A stretch of 37,211 bases of DNA, taken from CAYNEI01 sp964396185 (GTDB lineage: Archaea > Thermoplasmatota > SW-10-69-26). Below, piece by piece: positions 1-6,951 of the stretch. Both the position numbers and the translations under genes were made by a program. The first letter of the stretch is position 1, and each line of letters opens with the position of its first letter. Location: the NCBI GenBank assembly GCA_964396185.1, contig CAYNEI010000022.1:1-37211 (forward strand), given 5' to 3'. The notes under the pieces are model-generated. The model worked only from the letters and a program-made list of their open reading frames with translations, made no database searches and was not told where the DNA came from.

Positions 1-359
1 TGGGTGCGCACGTCCACGAGCTCGGCGGCCCGCTCGATGCGCACGCGCTGGTACTCGCTGGCCACCGCACCGGACACGATGGTCTCAGCCCCGTGGTGGT
101 CCACGGCGGTGCTGAAGGCCTCGTCGAGGACACTGGTCTCGGTCTGCTCGCCTGGCGGCGCCTCGGCCTCCACGAGCGGCACGCCCAGCGCCTCTGCTTG
201 GGCGCTTGCCAGGTCGAGGTTGGGGACGTGGAACATGTGGCTCTCAGGGTCGCGTGGCCGGATGACGATGGCGCAGGCTGGCTCCCAGCCCCACTGCGCG
301 GCGACGTGGTGGGCCAAGCAGCTATCCTTGCCGCCGGATAGCAGCGTCCCGAAGCGCAC
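1..359 (-). CDS. dph6: Diphthine-ammonia ligase (Dph6), partial, C-terminus beyond window
   Basis: The minus strand encodes 119 residues starting MRFGTLLSGGKDSCLAHH. The SGGKDS motif is the PP-loop of N-type ATP pyrophosphatases. The later segments MFHVPN and VSGAVASEYQRVRIE match the family signature of diphthine-ammonia ligase. Family knowledge: this enzyme uses ATP and ammonium to amidate diphthine on translation elongation factor 2, the last step of diphthamide synthesis, in the cytoplasm. The start is a GTG at 359-357. It is favoured because a TATA-like CTTTAAG box (384-390, read on the minus strand) is centred 28 bases upstream and the PP-loop begins right after it. The gene runs off the left edge, so roughly the C-terminal half is missing. 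Other PP-loop enzymes are less likely because of the SEYQRxRIE signature. Confidence 0.85.
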   Translation of the reverse strand, partial: MRFGTLLSGGKDSCLAHHVAAQWGWEPACAIVIRPRDPESHMFHVPNLDLASAQAEALGVPLVEAEAPPGEQTETSVLDEAFSTAVDHHGAETIVSGAVASEYQRVRIERAAELVDVRT

Positions 360-383
360 GCTCGCCGCTATCCAGGGCGCGGG

Positions 384-390
384 CTTAAAG
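384..390 (-). promoter_or_regulatory. TATA-like box of dph6
   Basis: CTTTAAG on the minus strand in a GC-rich region, centred 28 bases before the GTG at 359. This implies a leaderless transcript. Confidence 0.5.
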
Positions 391-424
391 TTGCGCCGCG
401 TCGCGGCGCTGGTAGGTCACGTCG

Positions 425-565
425 GCGGCTGGAGCACCAAGGACACAAGGTGCACCGCGGGCCACGAAGAGCGGATCTACGATGGCCGAGCCGCGGGGCG
501 TCCTGGTCCCTTGGTGGCCCGTGGTGATCTTCGTGGTCCTCTTGGTCGCCTCGGCGGGGCCAGGT
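425..565. repeat. Imperfect inverted repeat of ACCACGAAG-type units
   Basis: The left arm (about 433-476) reads ACCAAGGACACAAGG, then GGGCCACGAAGAG. The right arm (about 500-550), reverse-complemented, reads ACCAAGAGGACCACGAAG, then GGGCCACCAAGG. The two arms are alike but not perfect. Similar material lies in two other gaps (about 3640-3790 and 15515-15615). Short units of the form ACCACGAAGGACACGAAG are a recurrent intergenic motif in many prokaryotic genomes; their function is unknown. A 28-codon open frame (482-568) inside it is probably a by-product of the repeat. Confidence 0.45.
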
Positions 566-633
566 TAGTGGGGTCGGTTGACCAGTCAAGCCAGGTCAGC
601 AGGTTTCTTCAGGGAGGGCCGGGTCACAGGCTC

Positions 634-822
634 ATGGAGTTCGATCTCAAAACCACCGCAACCGTCTTCCTGGCCATCATCGTGGCGGGCACGCTTGGTA
701 TCTCGACCATGCCCATGACCCAGCGCACGATCTACATGATGGTCGTGCCCTCCATGGTCGTCTTCGGGGCCATCATGCTCGTAATCGGCGTCAAGCACGG
801 CGAGCACAGGGCGCAGCGCTAG
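634..822 (+). CDS. Small two-helix membrane protein
   Basis: A 62-residue protein starting MEFDLKTTATVFLAIIVAG. It has two predicted membrane helices (about residues 7-25 and 36-54) and a short charged tail ending KHGEHRAQR. The sequence, including PSMVVFGAIMLVIGVKHGE, resembles from memory a family of about 60 residues common in haloarchaea and annotated only as a domain of unknown function; I cannot confirm this by search. The ATG at 634 is the only sensible start, because the frame continues upstream without membrane-protein character. No clear TATA box is visible. No function can be assigned. Confidence 0.6.
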   Translation: MEFDLKTTATVFLAIIVAGTLGISTMPMTQRTIYMMVVPSMVVFGAIMLVIGVKHGEHRAQR

Positions 823-858
823 ACCCCACGACCGTGGCCGAGGCCCTCGAGCCAGGGC

Positions 859-1698
859 CTAGGCGCCGGGGGCTTCGCTGTGGTCCGCGTCGTCCCCTTC
901 GGCTCCCCGGCCGGGGAACATGCGGGTGTCCCGCAGGCAAGGCCTCTTCAGGCGCGCGAGCTCGACCTCGGCCGGGTCCAGCTCGCATGTGACGACCGCC
1001 TCCTCCTCGGCCGGCGCTTCCACGAGCAGCTCTCCCAGGGGGCTGTAGGCCCGCGAGCCGCCCCAGAAGGTGAGGTGGTCCTGGGTGCCGACCAGGTTGC
1101 AGTAGAGCACGAAGCTCGTGGTCTCGAGCGAGCGAGCGGGGAGCACGGCCTCGAAGTAAGGCTGGCTCGTCACGGGGCTGGCCGAGATCGTGGCGATCAC
1201 GTCCGCCCCGCGCAGGGCCAGGTCCTTGGTGATCTCCGGGAAGAAGAGGTCGTAGCAGATGGCGATGCCGACCTTCGTTCCATCGTCCATCTCGACGAGC
1301 AGGCCGCGGTCGCCAGGCGCGAAGTGCAGCCCCTCCTCGAAGACGTTGAAGTTCGGGAGGTGGACCTTGTCGTAGGCTTGGATCTCGGCGGAGGGTGGGA
1401 TCCAGAATGCGGCGTTGTGGATGAGGCCCCGGACCGAGCTCTTGCGTGGGCCACCCACGAGCACGTGGGTCTCGACCTCGGCGGCCTTGGCTTGCAGCTC
1501 CGCGAGGACCGGGTCCGTCTCCAGGGACATGGCCAGCTCGTGGTGTTTGTCCTGGGCGTGGTAGCCTGCCAGGAAGAGCTCGGGGAAAAGCACCAGGTCG
1601 GCCTCGGGACCATGCGCATCCAGGTCCTTGAGCGCCGTGGCCAGGTTGGGCTTGAGCTCGCCCACGGTGGAGGCTCGCTGGCAGAGGGCAACGCGCAT
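859..1698 (-). CDS. Carbon-nitrogen hydrolase (nitrilase superfamily)
   Basis: A 279-residue protein of the nitrilase/omega-amidase superfamily, which hydrolyses C-N bonds of amides or nitriles in the cytoplasm. The catalytic triad is visible: Glu40 in VLFPELFLAGY, Lys111 in YDKVHLPNF and Cys148 in GIAICYDLFFPE. Length is normal for a single-domain member. The start is the ATG at 1698 (MRVALCQ), which gives the usual N-terminal beta strand; the open frame extends 20 codons further but that part looks non-coding. It lies head-to-head with nadE, 147 bases between starts. In bacterial glutamine-dependent NAD synthetases a domain of this superfamily is fused to NadE and supplies ammonia, so a functional link is possible but inferred. 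The substrate cannot be read from sequence. Confidence 0.88.
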   Translation of the reverse strand: MRVALCQRASTVGELKPNLATALKDLDAHGPEADLVLFPELFLAGYHAQDKHHELAMSLETDPVLAELQAKAAEVETHVLVGGPRKSSVRGLIHNAAFWIPPSAEIQAYDKVHLPNFNVFEEGLHFAPGDRGLLVEMDDGTKVGIAICYDLFFPEITKDLALRGADVIATISASPVTSQPYFEAVLPARSLETTSFVLYCNLVGTQDHLTFWGGSRAYSPLGELLVEAPAEEEAVVTCELDPAEVELARLKRPCLRDTRMFPGRGAEGDDADHSEAPGA

Positions 1699-1814
1699 AG
1701 GGGCTCGTAGGCACCAGCCCCTTTTGAAGCCTGCCCGCGACCCCTGAACACCGCGCATCGTCCTGGCTCGGCCTTGGCCCGCTCCGGCCTGGCCTGAGGC
1801 AGGCAGGCCGCAGG

Positions 1815-1823
1815 CCTTTTGAG
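1815..1823 (+). promoter_or_regulatory. TATA-like box of nadE
   Basis: CCTTTTGAG, centred about 28 bases before the GTG at 1846. It overlaps the in-frame TTG at 1819, arguing against that upstream start. Confidence 0.45.
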
Positions 1824-1845
1824 CACCCGCCCCATCGCGGAGCCC

Positions 1846-2679
1846 GTGGCCTCAGAGCTCCACCGGTGGCTCGCCTTCGATCCAGACCGCGCCCGGCGTG
1901 TCGTCGAGCGCTTCATCGAGAGCTACCTCGACGGCTCCGGGGCCCAGGGCATCGTGCTCGGGCTCTCGGGTGGTCTGGATTCAGCCACCGTAGCCGCCCT
2001 CGGGGTCGAGGCCCTCGGACCCGAACGGGTGAGCGTGGTCTCGCTGCCCGGCCCCACCTCTAGCCCCGAGGACGCCTCCGTGGCCCAGGCCGTGGCCGAA
2101 CACGTGGGCCTCGAGCTTGGGTCCATCCCCATCGGTCCCGCCACCGTCGAGCTCGAGGGTGCCCTGGGGATCGATGGCGACGACCGGGTCCGCGGGAACA
2201 TCCAAGCCCGGCTCCGGATGACCGCCCTCTACGCCCTGGCCCAAGCCAACGGCCACCTCGTGGCAGGCACAGGCAACAAGTCCGAGCTGCTCGTGGGTTA
2301 CTTCACCAAGCACGGCGACGGCGCCTCGGACCTGCTGCCCATCGGGGACCTCTACAAGAGCCAGGTCCAGGTGCTCGCGGAAGCGCTGGGCCTGCCCGAC
2401 CCCGTGATCGAGCGCCCCCCCACGGCGGGCTTGTGGGAGGGCCAGACCGACGAGCACGAGCTCGGCATCCCGTACGCCACCCTGGACGTGATCCTGGCCG
2501 GCATCGAGCGACAAGCTGCAGATGCCTCGATCGCGAGCGAAGCCGGCGTGGCGATCGAGGAGGTCGAGCGCATCCGTGGGATGGTGGATGGAAGCTGGCA
2601 CAAGCGTAACCCGCCGCCTGTGCCCAAGCTGGGCTGGCGCACGGTGGGCGTGGACTGGCGCGAGCCAACGATGCGGTGA
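1846..2679 (+). CDS. nadE: NAD+ synthetase, ammonia-type
   Basis: NadE makes NAD+ from deamido-NAD+, ATP and ammonia, the last step of NAD synthesis. The 277-residue product has the PP-loop SGGLDSATVAAL near residue 40, then TGNKSELLVGYFTKHGDGA, a conserved NadE block, and PIGDLYKSQV. The C-terminal segment PPTAGLWEGQTDE and the downstream ELGIPY also match NadE. There is no N-terminal glutaminase domain, so it is the ammonia-dependent form. I chose GTG 1846 over TTG 1819 because the TATA-like box sits 28 bases upstream of the former. It converges on the rhomboid gene with 3 bases between stops. A nitrilase-superfamily gene is divergent just upstream. Confidence 0.92.
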   Translation: MASELHRWLAFDPDRARRVVERFIESYLDGSGAQGIVLGLSGGLDSATVAALGVEALGPERVSVVSLPGPTSSPEDASVAQAVAEHVGLELGSIPIGPATVELEGALGIDGDDRVRGNIQARLRMTALYALAQANGHLVAGTGNKSELLVGYFTKHGDGASDLLPIGDLYKSQVQVLAEALGLPDPVIERPPTAGLWEGQTDEHELGIPYATLDVILAGIERQAADASIASEAGVAIEEVERIRGMVDGSWHKRNPPPVPKLGWRTVGVDWREPTMR

Positions 2680-2682
2680 GGC

Positions 2683-3600
2683 TCACTGGCCCTTGGGCTC
2701 TGAGCTCAGATCATGCCCGTGAGGGCACACCACCGCCAACCGCCGGCGCTGGAGCCCGCGCCCGCACACGGGGCACTCGCTCTCCTCGGCGAGCACGTCC
2801 AACCACACCGCGGCCACGTCCTCCTCGCCATCGTGCAGAGAGGCTAGATGCCTGATGGCCTCCTTGGCTCGAGCCGTCTCGGCCAGGGCGCGCAGCTCGT
2901 CGACCTCCAGGCGTGCCCCCGCGGTGCGCTCGTGGGCCTCGTCCACCTTGCCGGCCAGCGCCAGGCCCGCTAGGAACCCGGCGAAGTGGCCGAACCAGGC
3001 CACGTTCGTGTCGATGAAGATGTAACCGATGTTCATGGCCAGGAAGATGAGGAGCACGACCATGGACGGGAGCCAGAGGATGATCCAGAACGGGATGGGC
3101 AGCTTCTCGCGCGGGTGGCGCACAGCGTAGGCCGTGAGCACGGCGAAGATCGCACCGCTCGACCCGACCATGGGTGTGAAGGGGCTGATGATGTCCGTGG
3201 TCCTGGAGAGCGCGAGACCCGCGGCTGCTGCCGCGAGCGCGCCGATGGCGTAGATGACCAGGAACTTGCGAGGGCCCACCGAGTCCTCCAGGGCGGGCCC
3301 GGCGGTGAGCAGGATGAAGAGGTTGCCGAAGAGGTGGAAGAGGCTGCCGTGCACGAACGCGTAGGTCACGGGCGTCCACCAGTCACCCTGCTCGAGCCGC
3401 GTGGTGCTCAGCGAGAGCTCGAAGAGGCCAAGGCGTGCGCCCAGGAAGGCTTGGTCGGCGAATTGGATCCCGAAGAGCACGATGGCTGAGACCCCGAGGA
3501 GGTAGGCTCGCGGCCAGTCGGAGAAGATCAGGATCGCGATGGTGGCCGCGATGAGCCCGAGGCTGACGATGGCGAGGGGGTCGCTCGGAAGCAGGGCCAC
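2683..3600 (-). CDS. Rhomboid-family intramembrane serine protease with C-terminal zinc ribbon
   Basis: A 305-residue membrane protein. The rhomboid core is visible: HLFGN around residues 89-93, the catalytic Ser148 in GSSGA, and His205 in WFGHFAGFLAG on a later helix. About six to seven hydrophobic helices fit. After residue 215 the protein becomes soluble and charged, ending in a putative zinc-binding segment with CPVC (276-279) and CPHGH (292-296). Family knowledge: rhomboids cleave substrates inside the membrane. The start GTG 3600 has a CCTTTTTC box (3624-3631) 27 bases upstream on the minus strand. The substrate and the role of the metal-binding tail are unknown. Confidence 0.88.
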   Translation of the reverse strand: MALLPSDPLAIVSLGLIAATIAILIFSDWPRAYLLGVSAIVLFGIQFADQAFLGARLGLFELSLSTTRLEQGDWWTPVTYAFVHGSLFHLFGNLFILLTAGPALEDSVGPRKFLVIYAIGALAAAAAGLALSRTTDIISPFTPMVGSSGAIFAVLTAYAVRHPREKLPIPFWIILWLPSMVVLLIFLAMNIGYIFIDTNVAWFGHFAGFLAGLALAGKVDEAHERTAGARLEVDELRALAETARAKEAIRHLASLHDGEEDVAAVWLDVLAEESECPVCGRGLQRRRLAVVCPHGHDLSSEPKGQ

Positions 3601-3623
3601 GCGCTCGCAAAGCAGGGGTTAGC

Positions 3624-3631
3624 GAAAAAGG
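3624..3631 (-). promoter_or_regulatory. TATA-like box of the rhomboid gene
   Basis: CCTTTTTC on the minus strand, centred 27 bases from the GTG start at 3600. Confidence 0.4.
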
Positions 3632-3639
3632 CCACGCTC

Positions 3640-3790
3640 CGCGACAACGAGGTATCAGAGGGCGGACCACAGGGGGCACGGACCGCACGGAGACCCAGGG
3701 GGACCCAACGGACCGGAGGCGGAAACGCTAGCCAGGAGTTCGCCGATGAACCTCTGAACCACAGGACCTCTGTGTCCCTTGTCGTCAACC
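3640..3790. repeat. Degenerate inverted repeat of ACCACAG/GACACAGAG units
   Basis: The 254-base gap between the rhomboid gene and the next gene holds no convincing gene. It contains purine-rich units such as GACCACAGGGGGCACGG on the plus strand and CCTCTGTGTCCCTTGTCGTC near 3764-3785, the inverse orientation. A short hairpin, CACAG/CTGTG, lies near 3757-3772. It looks like a decayed member of the same repeat class as 425-565 and 15515-15615. Confidence 0.4.
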
Positions 3791-3854
3791 TCATTTGGGT
3801 TGCGGCCCTGGCGGCCGCCCCCGTGGTTCCACTTCAGCGATACCGCGAGGGGGC

Positions 3855-4268
3855 TCAGGCCTGCGGGAGCGAGTCCACGGCTTCCAACAGGATGGCAAGC
3901 CGGTCTAACTCCTCCTGGAACTCGTCGTGCACGTGACCCGGGAAGAGCATGTGCTTGGTGGCCTCGATGGGGTTGCTGGGTTGCACGCTCTCAGTGGCGG
4001 CGATGCGCGTGCCCGCCTCGTCCGGGAGGAAGGTCAAGGAGAGCTTGAGCCGGCCTCGACGGTCCCGGACCTCGACGCCACCATCGCTGTGGTCGAGTTC
4101 GATGCGTTCGTCGGACAGCCGCGGGTCCAAGGCGCGCAGGATCCTCGGTTCGCGCAGGAGGCGTGCGACACGCTCAGCTGGGATGCGCACGTGGACGGAT
4201 GCCGCTTCCCGGAACCGGTTGGTTAGGACCACGTCTGGCCTCACCCATGTTCGGACGTCATCACACAT
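3855..4268 (-). CDS. Uncharacterised protein, possible SRPBCC/START-like fold
   Basis: A 137-residue acidic protein starting MCDDVRTWVRPDVV. The pattern of a short strand (VHVRIPAERVARLL), LDPRLSDERIEL, alternating strands (GGVEVRDRRGRLKLSLTFL) and a long C-terminal amphipathic helix (FQEELDRLAILLEAV) resembles SRPBCC ligand-binding proteins, but this is judged by eye only. The start ATG 4268 is preferred over ATG 4289 because a TATA-like element is 26 bases upstream. The same element serves the divergent decarboxylase gene, so the two are probably co-transcribed in opposite directions. Function unknown. Confidence 0.6.
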   Translation of the reverse strand: MCDDVRTWVRPDVVLTNRFREAASVHVRIPAERVARLLREPRILRALDPRLSDERIELDHSDGGVEVRDRRGRLKLSLTFLPDEAGTRIAATESVQPSNPIEATKHMLFPGHVHDEFQEELDRLAILLEAVDSLPQA

Positions 4269-4290
4269 CAACCTATGCCCGGGAATCAAC

Positions 4291-4298
4291 CTTTATCC
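4291..4298. promoter_or_regulatory. Shared bidirectional TATA-like element
   Basis: CTTTATCC on the plus strand is centred at about 4294. This is 27 bases from the plus-strand ATG at 4321 and 26 bases from the minus-strand ATG at 4268, where it reads GGATAAAG. Both genes would then be leaderless and share one box. Confidence 0.5.
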
Positions 4299-4320
4299 AG
4301 GGCCCCTGCTGCGGGGGGCG

Positions 4321-5280
4321 ATGAAGGCCACGGCTCGCGCGCACCCGATCCAGGGGCTGATCAAGTACCACGGCCTGGCTGACTTCGAGACCCGGCAGCC
4401 CCTGCACGACTCCATCAGCGTGTGCACCGCGCCTCTGGAGACCACCACCACCGTGGAGGCTGGACACCCCAGCGACCAGGTGACCATCGATGGAGAGAAG
4501 GTCACCGGACGGGCCCTCGAGCGGGCGACCCTGGTGCTCGACGCCGTGCGGGCGCAGGCTGGCTCCACCGAGGGGATGCGCGTGGTCTCGCGCTCGAACT
4601 TCCCGCAACGCGTTGGGCTCGGCTCCTCGAGCAGCGGGTTCGCGGCCCTGGCCATGGCCGCCCAAGCCGCTCTCGGCCTTGAGCTGGAGTTGGATAAGGT
4701 CGCGCGCATCGCTCGCCTCGGTGCCGGATCGGCCAGCCGCGCTGTGGCCGGCGGGGTCGCGGAGTGGTTCCTGGAGGGCGATGACTCCACCGCCCGGATG
4801 CTGGCCGGGCCGGATGAACTCGATTGGCCCATCCGCATCGCCCTCGTCGAGCACGAGGAGCCCACCGAGGGCGTCCACGAGGACGTCATGGCCTCCCCCC
4901 TGCTCGAGGCCAGGTGCGCCTACGTCGAGGGCGCGCTCGCAGAGATGCGCAAAGCCGTGCAGGGAGGCGAGCTCGGCACCGTTTTCTCTCTGGCCGAGCG
5001 GGACACCCTCAACCTCCACGCCGTCACCATGACCGGCAAGCGGGGCCGGATCACCTGGCAACCGGCCACGGTCGCCGTGATGCGCGCGGTCTGGGAACTG
5101 CGCGAGCAGGACGTCCCGTGCTACTTCAGCATCGACACGGGCGCAACGGTGTACGTGAACACCCTCCCAGGCCACGAGGCCACCGTCGAGCAAGCCCTCG
5201 GAAGCATCGACGGCGTCTCCCAGGTCCTCGAGGCCCATGTCGGGGGCCCGGTCCATCTGCTCGATGAGCACCTGTTCTGA
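4321..5280 (+). CDS. Diphosphomevalonate / phosphomevalonate decarboxylase family protein
   Basis: A 319-residue GHMP-family enzyme of the mevalonate pathway, which makes isoprenoid precursors for archaeal lipids. Visible motifs: IKYHG with Lys15 and DSIS near residues 30-33, the ATP-binding loop GLGSSSSGFAAL at 99-110, GSASRAVAGGVAEW at 136-149, and FSIDTGATVYVN with the catalytic Asp at 272. The N-terminus closely resembles, from memory, the haloarchaeal phosphomevalonate decarboxylases, which act before isopentenyl phosphate kinase. Classical diphosphomevalonate decarboxylase activity cannot be excluded from sequence. The ATG at 4321 is leaderless with respect to the shared TATA element. 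A longer open frame upstream is antisense to the neighbouring gene and is not real. Confidence 0.85.
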   Translation: MKATARAHPIQGLIKYHGLADFETRQPLHDSISVCTAPLETTTTVEAGHPSDQVTIDGEKVTGRALERATLVLDAVRAQAGSTEGMRVVSRSNFPQRVGLGSSSSGFAALAMAAQAALGLELELDKVARIARLGAGSASRAVAGGVAEWFLEGDDSTARMLAGPDELDWPIRIALVEHEEPTEGVHEDVMASPLLEARCAYVEGALAEMRKAVQGGELGTVFSLAERDTLNLHAVTMTGKRGRITWQPATVAVMRAVWELREQDVPCYFSIDTGATVYVNTLPGHEATVEQALGSIDGVSQVLEAHVGGPVHLLDEHLF

Positions 5281-5336
5281 AACGGACCCTTCAACCCGGT
5301 GACTCCAGCGACGGTGATGGTGCGGCCTGCCACAAC

Positions 5337-5346
5337 GCTTTTATGG
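5337..5346 (+). promoter_or_regulatory. Promoter of BNR lipoprotein pair
   Basis: CACAAC precedes GCTTTTATGG. The box is centred 38 bases before the GTG at 5379, leaving a short leader. A GAGGCGATC stretch (5367-5375), similar to an archaeal Shine-Dalgarno site, lies just before that GTG. Confidence 0.45.
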
Positions 5347-5378
5347 TGGCTTGCCTCCCGTAGTTCGAGGCGATCCCA

Positions 5379-6911
5379 GTGAACCCCATGCGAGTGCTCA
5401 CGTTAACCCTGCTCCTGCTCACGGTGCCGCTGATCGGCTGCATCGGACAGGAGGAGTCCCCGGAACCCCTCCAAGAGGACACCACCACCGAGCCCATCCG
5501 CGATGTGGCCGCCCAGGCCTACCGGCCTGGCACCGCCCAGGAGCCAGCCAGCCTGGTGGACGACGCGGCCAGCGCGCTCCCAGATGGCGTCGACTTCCCG
5601 GACGGCCTCTCCGTGCTCACCGGGTTCACCCAGTTCGAGCCCACCATCGGTGTGACCAGCGACGGTGCGCTCTTCGTCTCGAACCTCGAGGGCGCCTCGC
5701 TTGCCGACCCCGCCGAGCGCGTCACCACCTATTCATCCATCGTGCGAAGCACCGACCAGGGCCAGACATGGGAGGACATCACGCCCACGATCGGGCCCGT
5801 CTCCTCGCCACCGAACAGCAACGACCCCTACGTCTACGTCGATGAGGCCACCGATCGCGTCTACAACCTCGACATGCAGGGCCTGGCGTGCAACTACATC
5901 CAGTGGAGCGACGACGGTGGTGAGAGCTGGACCAGCAACCCGCTCGGCTGCGGCCAGCCACCCCTCATGGACCACCCCACCATCTTCGCTGGCGCCCCGC
6001 GCATGGCCGTCACAACGCTCTACGAGAACGTCGTCTACCTCTGCGTCAACCGGGTGGCCGACAGCGCTTGCGCCACGAGCCTCGACGGCGGCGTCACGTG
6101 GGCCGGCTGGAAGACCGTGTTCGCCGGTGCCAACGAGGACGGCGGCTTCTGCGGTGGGCTGCACGCCCACGGCGTCACCGCCCCCGACGGCACAGCGTAT
6201 CTGCCCAAGGGCCAGTGCGGCACCCCCATGGTAGCCATCAGCCAAGACGACGGGCTCACCTGGGAGACCGTGGCCATCAGCGAGGCTGTGGGCATCGACG
6301 GCCACGAGGTCGCCTTCGACGTCGACGAGGCCGGCAACGCGTATGCCTTCTGGATGAACGACGACCAGGGCTACCTCGCCGTGAGCACCGATGGCGGCTT
6401 CACCTGGAACGATGCCATGCGCGTGACCCCGCCGGATGTCAACATCGCCCGGTTCCCGACCCTGGCCGCTGGGGCCGAGGGCCGCATCGCTTTCGCCTAC
6501 ACCGGTACGACCACCGACAAGGACCAAGGCGACATGGAGGCCAACGACACCTGGAACGCCTACATCACCACGGCCACCAACGCCACCAGCGAGGACCTGG
6601 TGCTGCTCACCGTCACCGCCAACGACCCCGCTGACCCCATCGCGCGCGGGCCATGCGAGGGACGCTGCTTCGGTGAGTCCGGCGGCGCGCTGGGCGATTT
6701 CATCGACATCGTCATCGACGACGACGGGCGACCGTGGGCCATCTTCGTGGACGTCTGCACCGAGGGCTGTGCTGAGCCCGGTGGGACGGAGAACGACCAC
6801 GGTGTTGGCCTGGTCGGCACGCTTCGAACAGGCCCGAGCCTGAAGGGCGAGCTCACCTCGCTGCCAGCCCTGGGCGCCCCGGCACCAGCCCCGAACGCCA
6901 CGAGCCAGTGA
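5379..6911 (+). CDS. Asp-box (BNR/sialidase-like) beta-propeller lipoprotein
   Basis: A 510-residue secreted protein. The N-terminus has a signal peptide and a lipobox ending IGC, so it is probably lipid-anchored outside the cell. Five Asp-box motifs are visible: STDQGQTWED, SDDGGESWTS, SLDGGVTWAG, SQDDGLTWET and STDGGFTWND. They predict a sialidase-like beta propeller. Family knowledge: Asp-box propellers include glycosidases but also non-enzymatic proteins; I see no proof of glycosidase activity. GTG 5379 is chosen because GAGGCGATC lies 4-12 bases upstream; ATG 5388 is the alternative. The next gene is a close paralogue 40 bases downstream, likely one operon. Composition is rich in Asp, Gly and Asn, with several Cys that could form disulfides. 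Confidence 0.85.
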   Translation: MNPMRVLTLTLLLLTVPLIGCIGQEESPEPLQEDTTTEPIRDVAAQAYRPGTAQEPASLVDDAASALPDGVDFPDGLSVLTGFTQFEPTIGVTSDGALFVSNLEGASLADPAERVTTYSSIVRSTDQGQTWEDITPTIGPVSSPPNSNDPYVYVDEATDRVYNLDMQGLACNYIQWSDDGGESWTSNPLGCGQPPLMDHPTIFAGAPRMAVTTLYENVVYLCVNRVADSACATSLDGGVTWAGWKTVFAGANEDGGFCGGLHAHGVTAPDGTAYLPKGQCGTPMVAISQDDGLTWETVAISEAVGIDGHEVAFDVDEAGNAYAFWMNDDQGYLAVSTDGGFTWNDAMRVTPPDVNIARFPTLAAGAEGRIAFAYTGTTTDKDQGDMEANDTWNAYITTATNATSEDLVLLTVTANDPADPIARGPCEGRCFGESGGALGDFIDIVIDDDGRPWAIFVDVCTEGCAEPGGTENDHGVGLVGTLRTGPSLKGELTSLPALGAPAPAPNATSQ

Positions 6912-6951
6912 CGAGAACGCTCACCCTGGATCCCCCAGGAGTCGACACCCC

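Noticed and set aside
482..568. 28-codon hydrophobic open frame (MAEPRGVLVPWWPVVIFVVL start)
   Set aside because: It lies inside the inverted repeat at 425-565 and its sequence follows from the repeat units. No promoter fits.
4..633. Long plus-strand open frame before the small membrane protein
   Set aside because: Its first part is antisense to dph6 and has low-complexity, Arg/Ser-rich composition. Only the end, from 634, looks like a protein.
1819..1845. TTG start for nadE, nine codons upstream
   Set aside because: The TATA-like box overlaps this codon, and the GTG at 1846 is at the standard distance.
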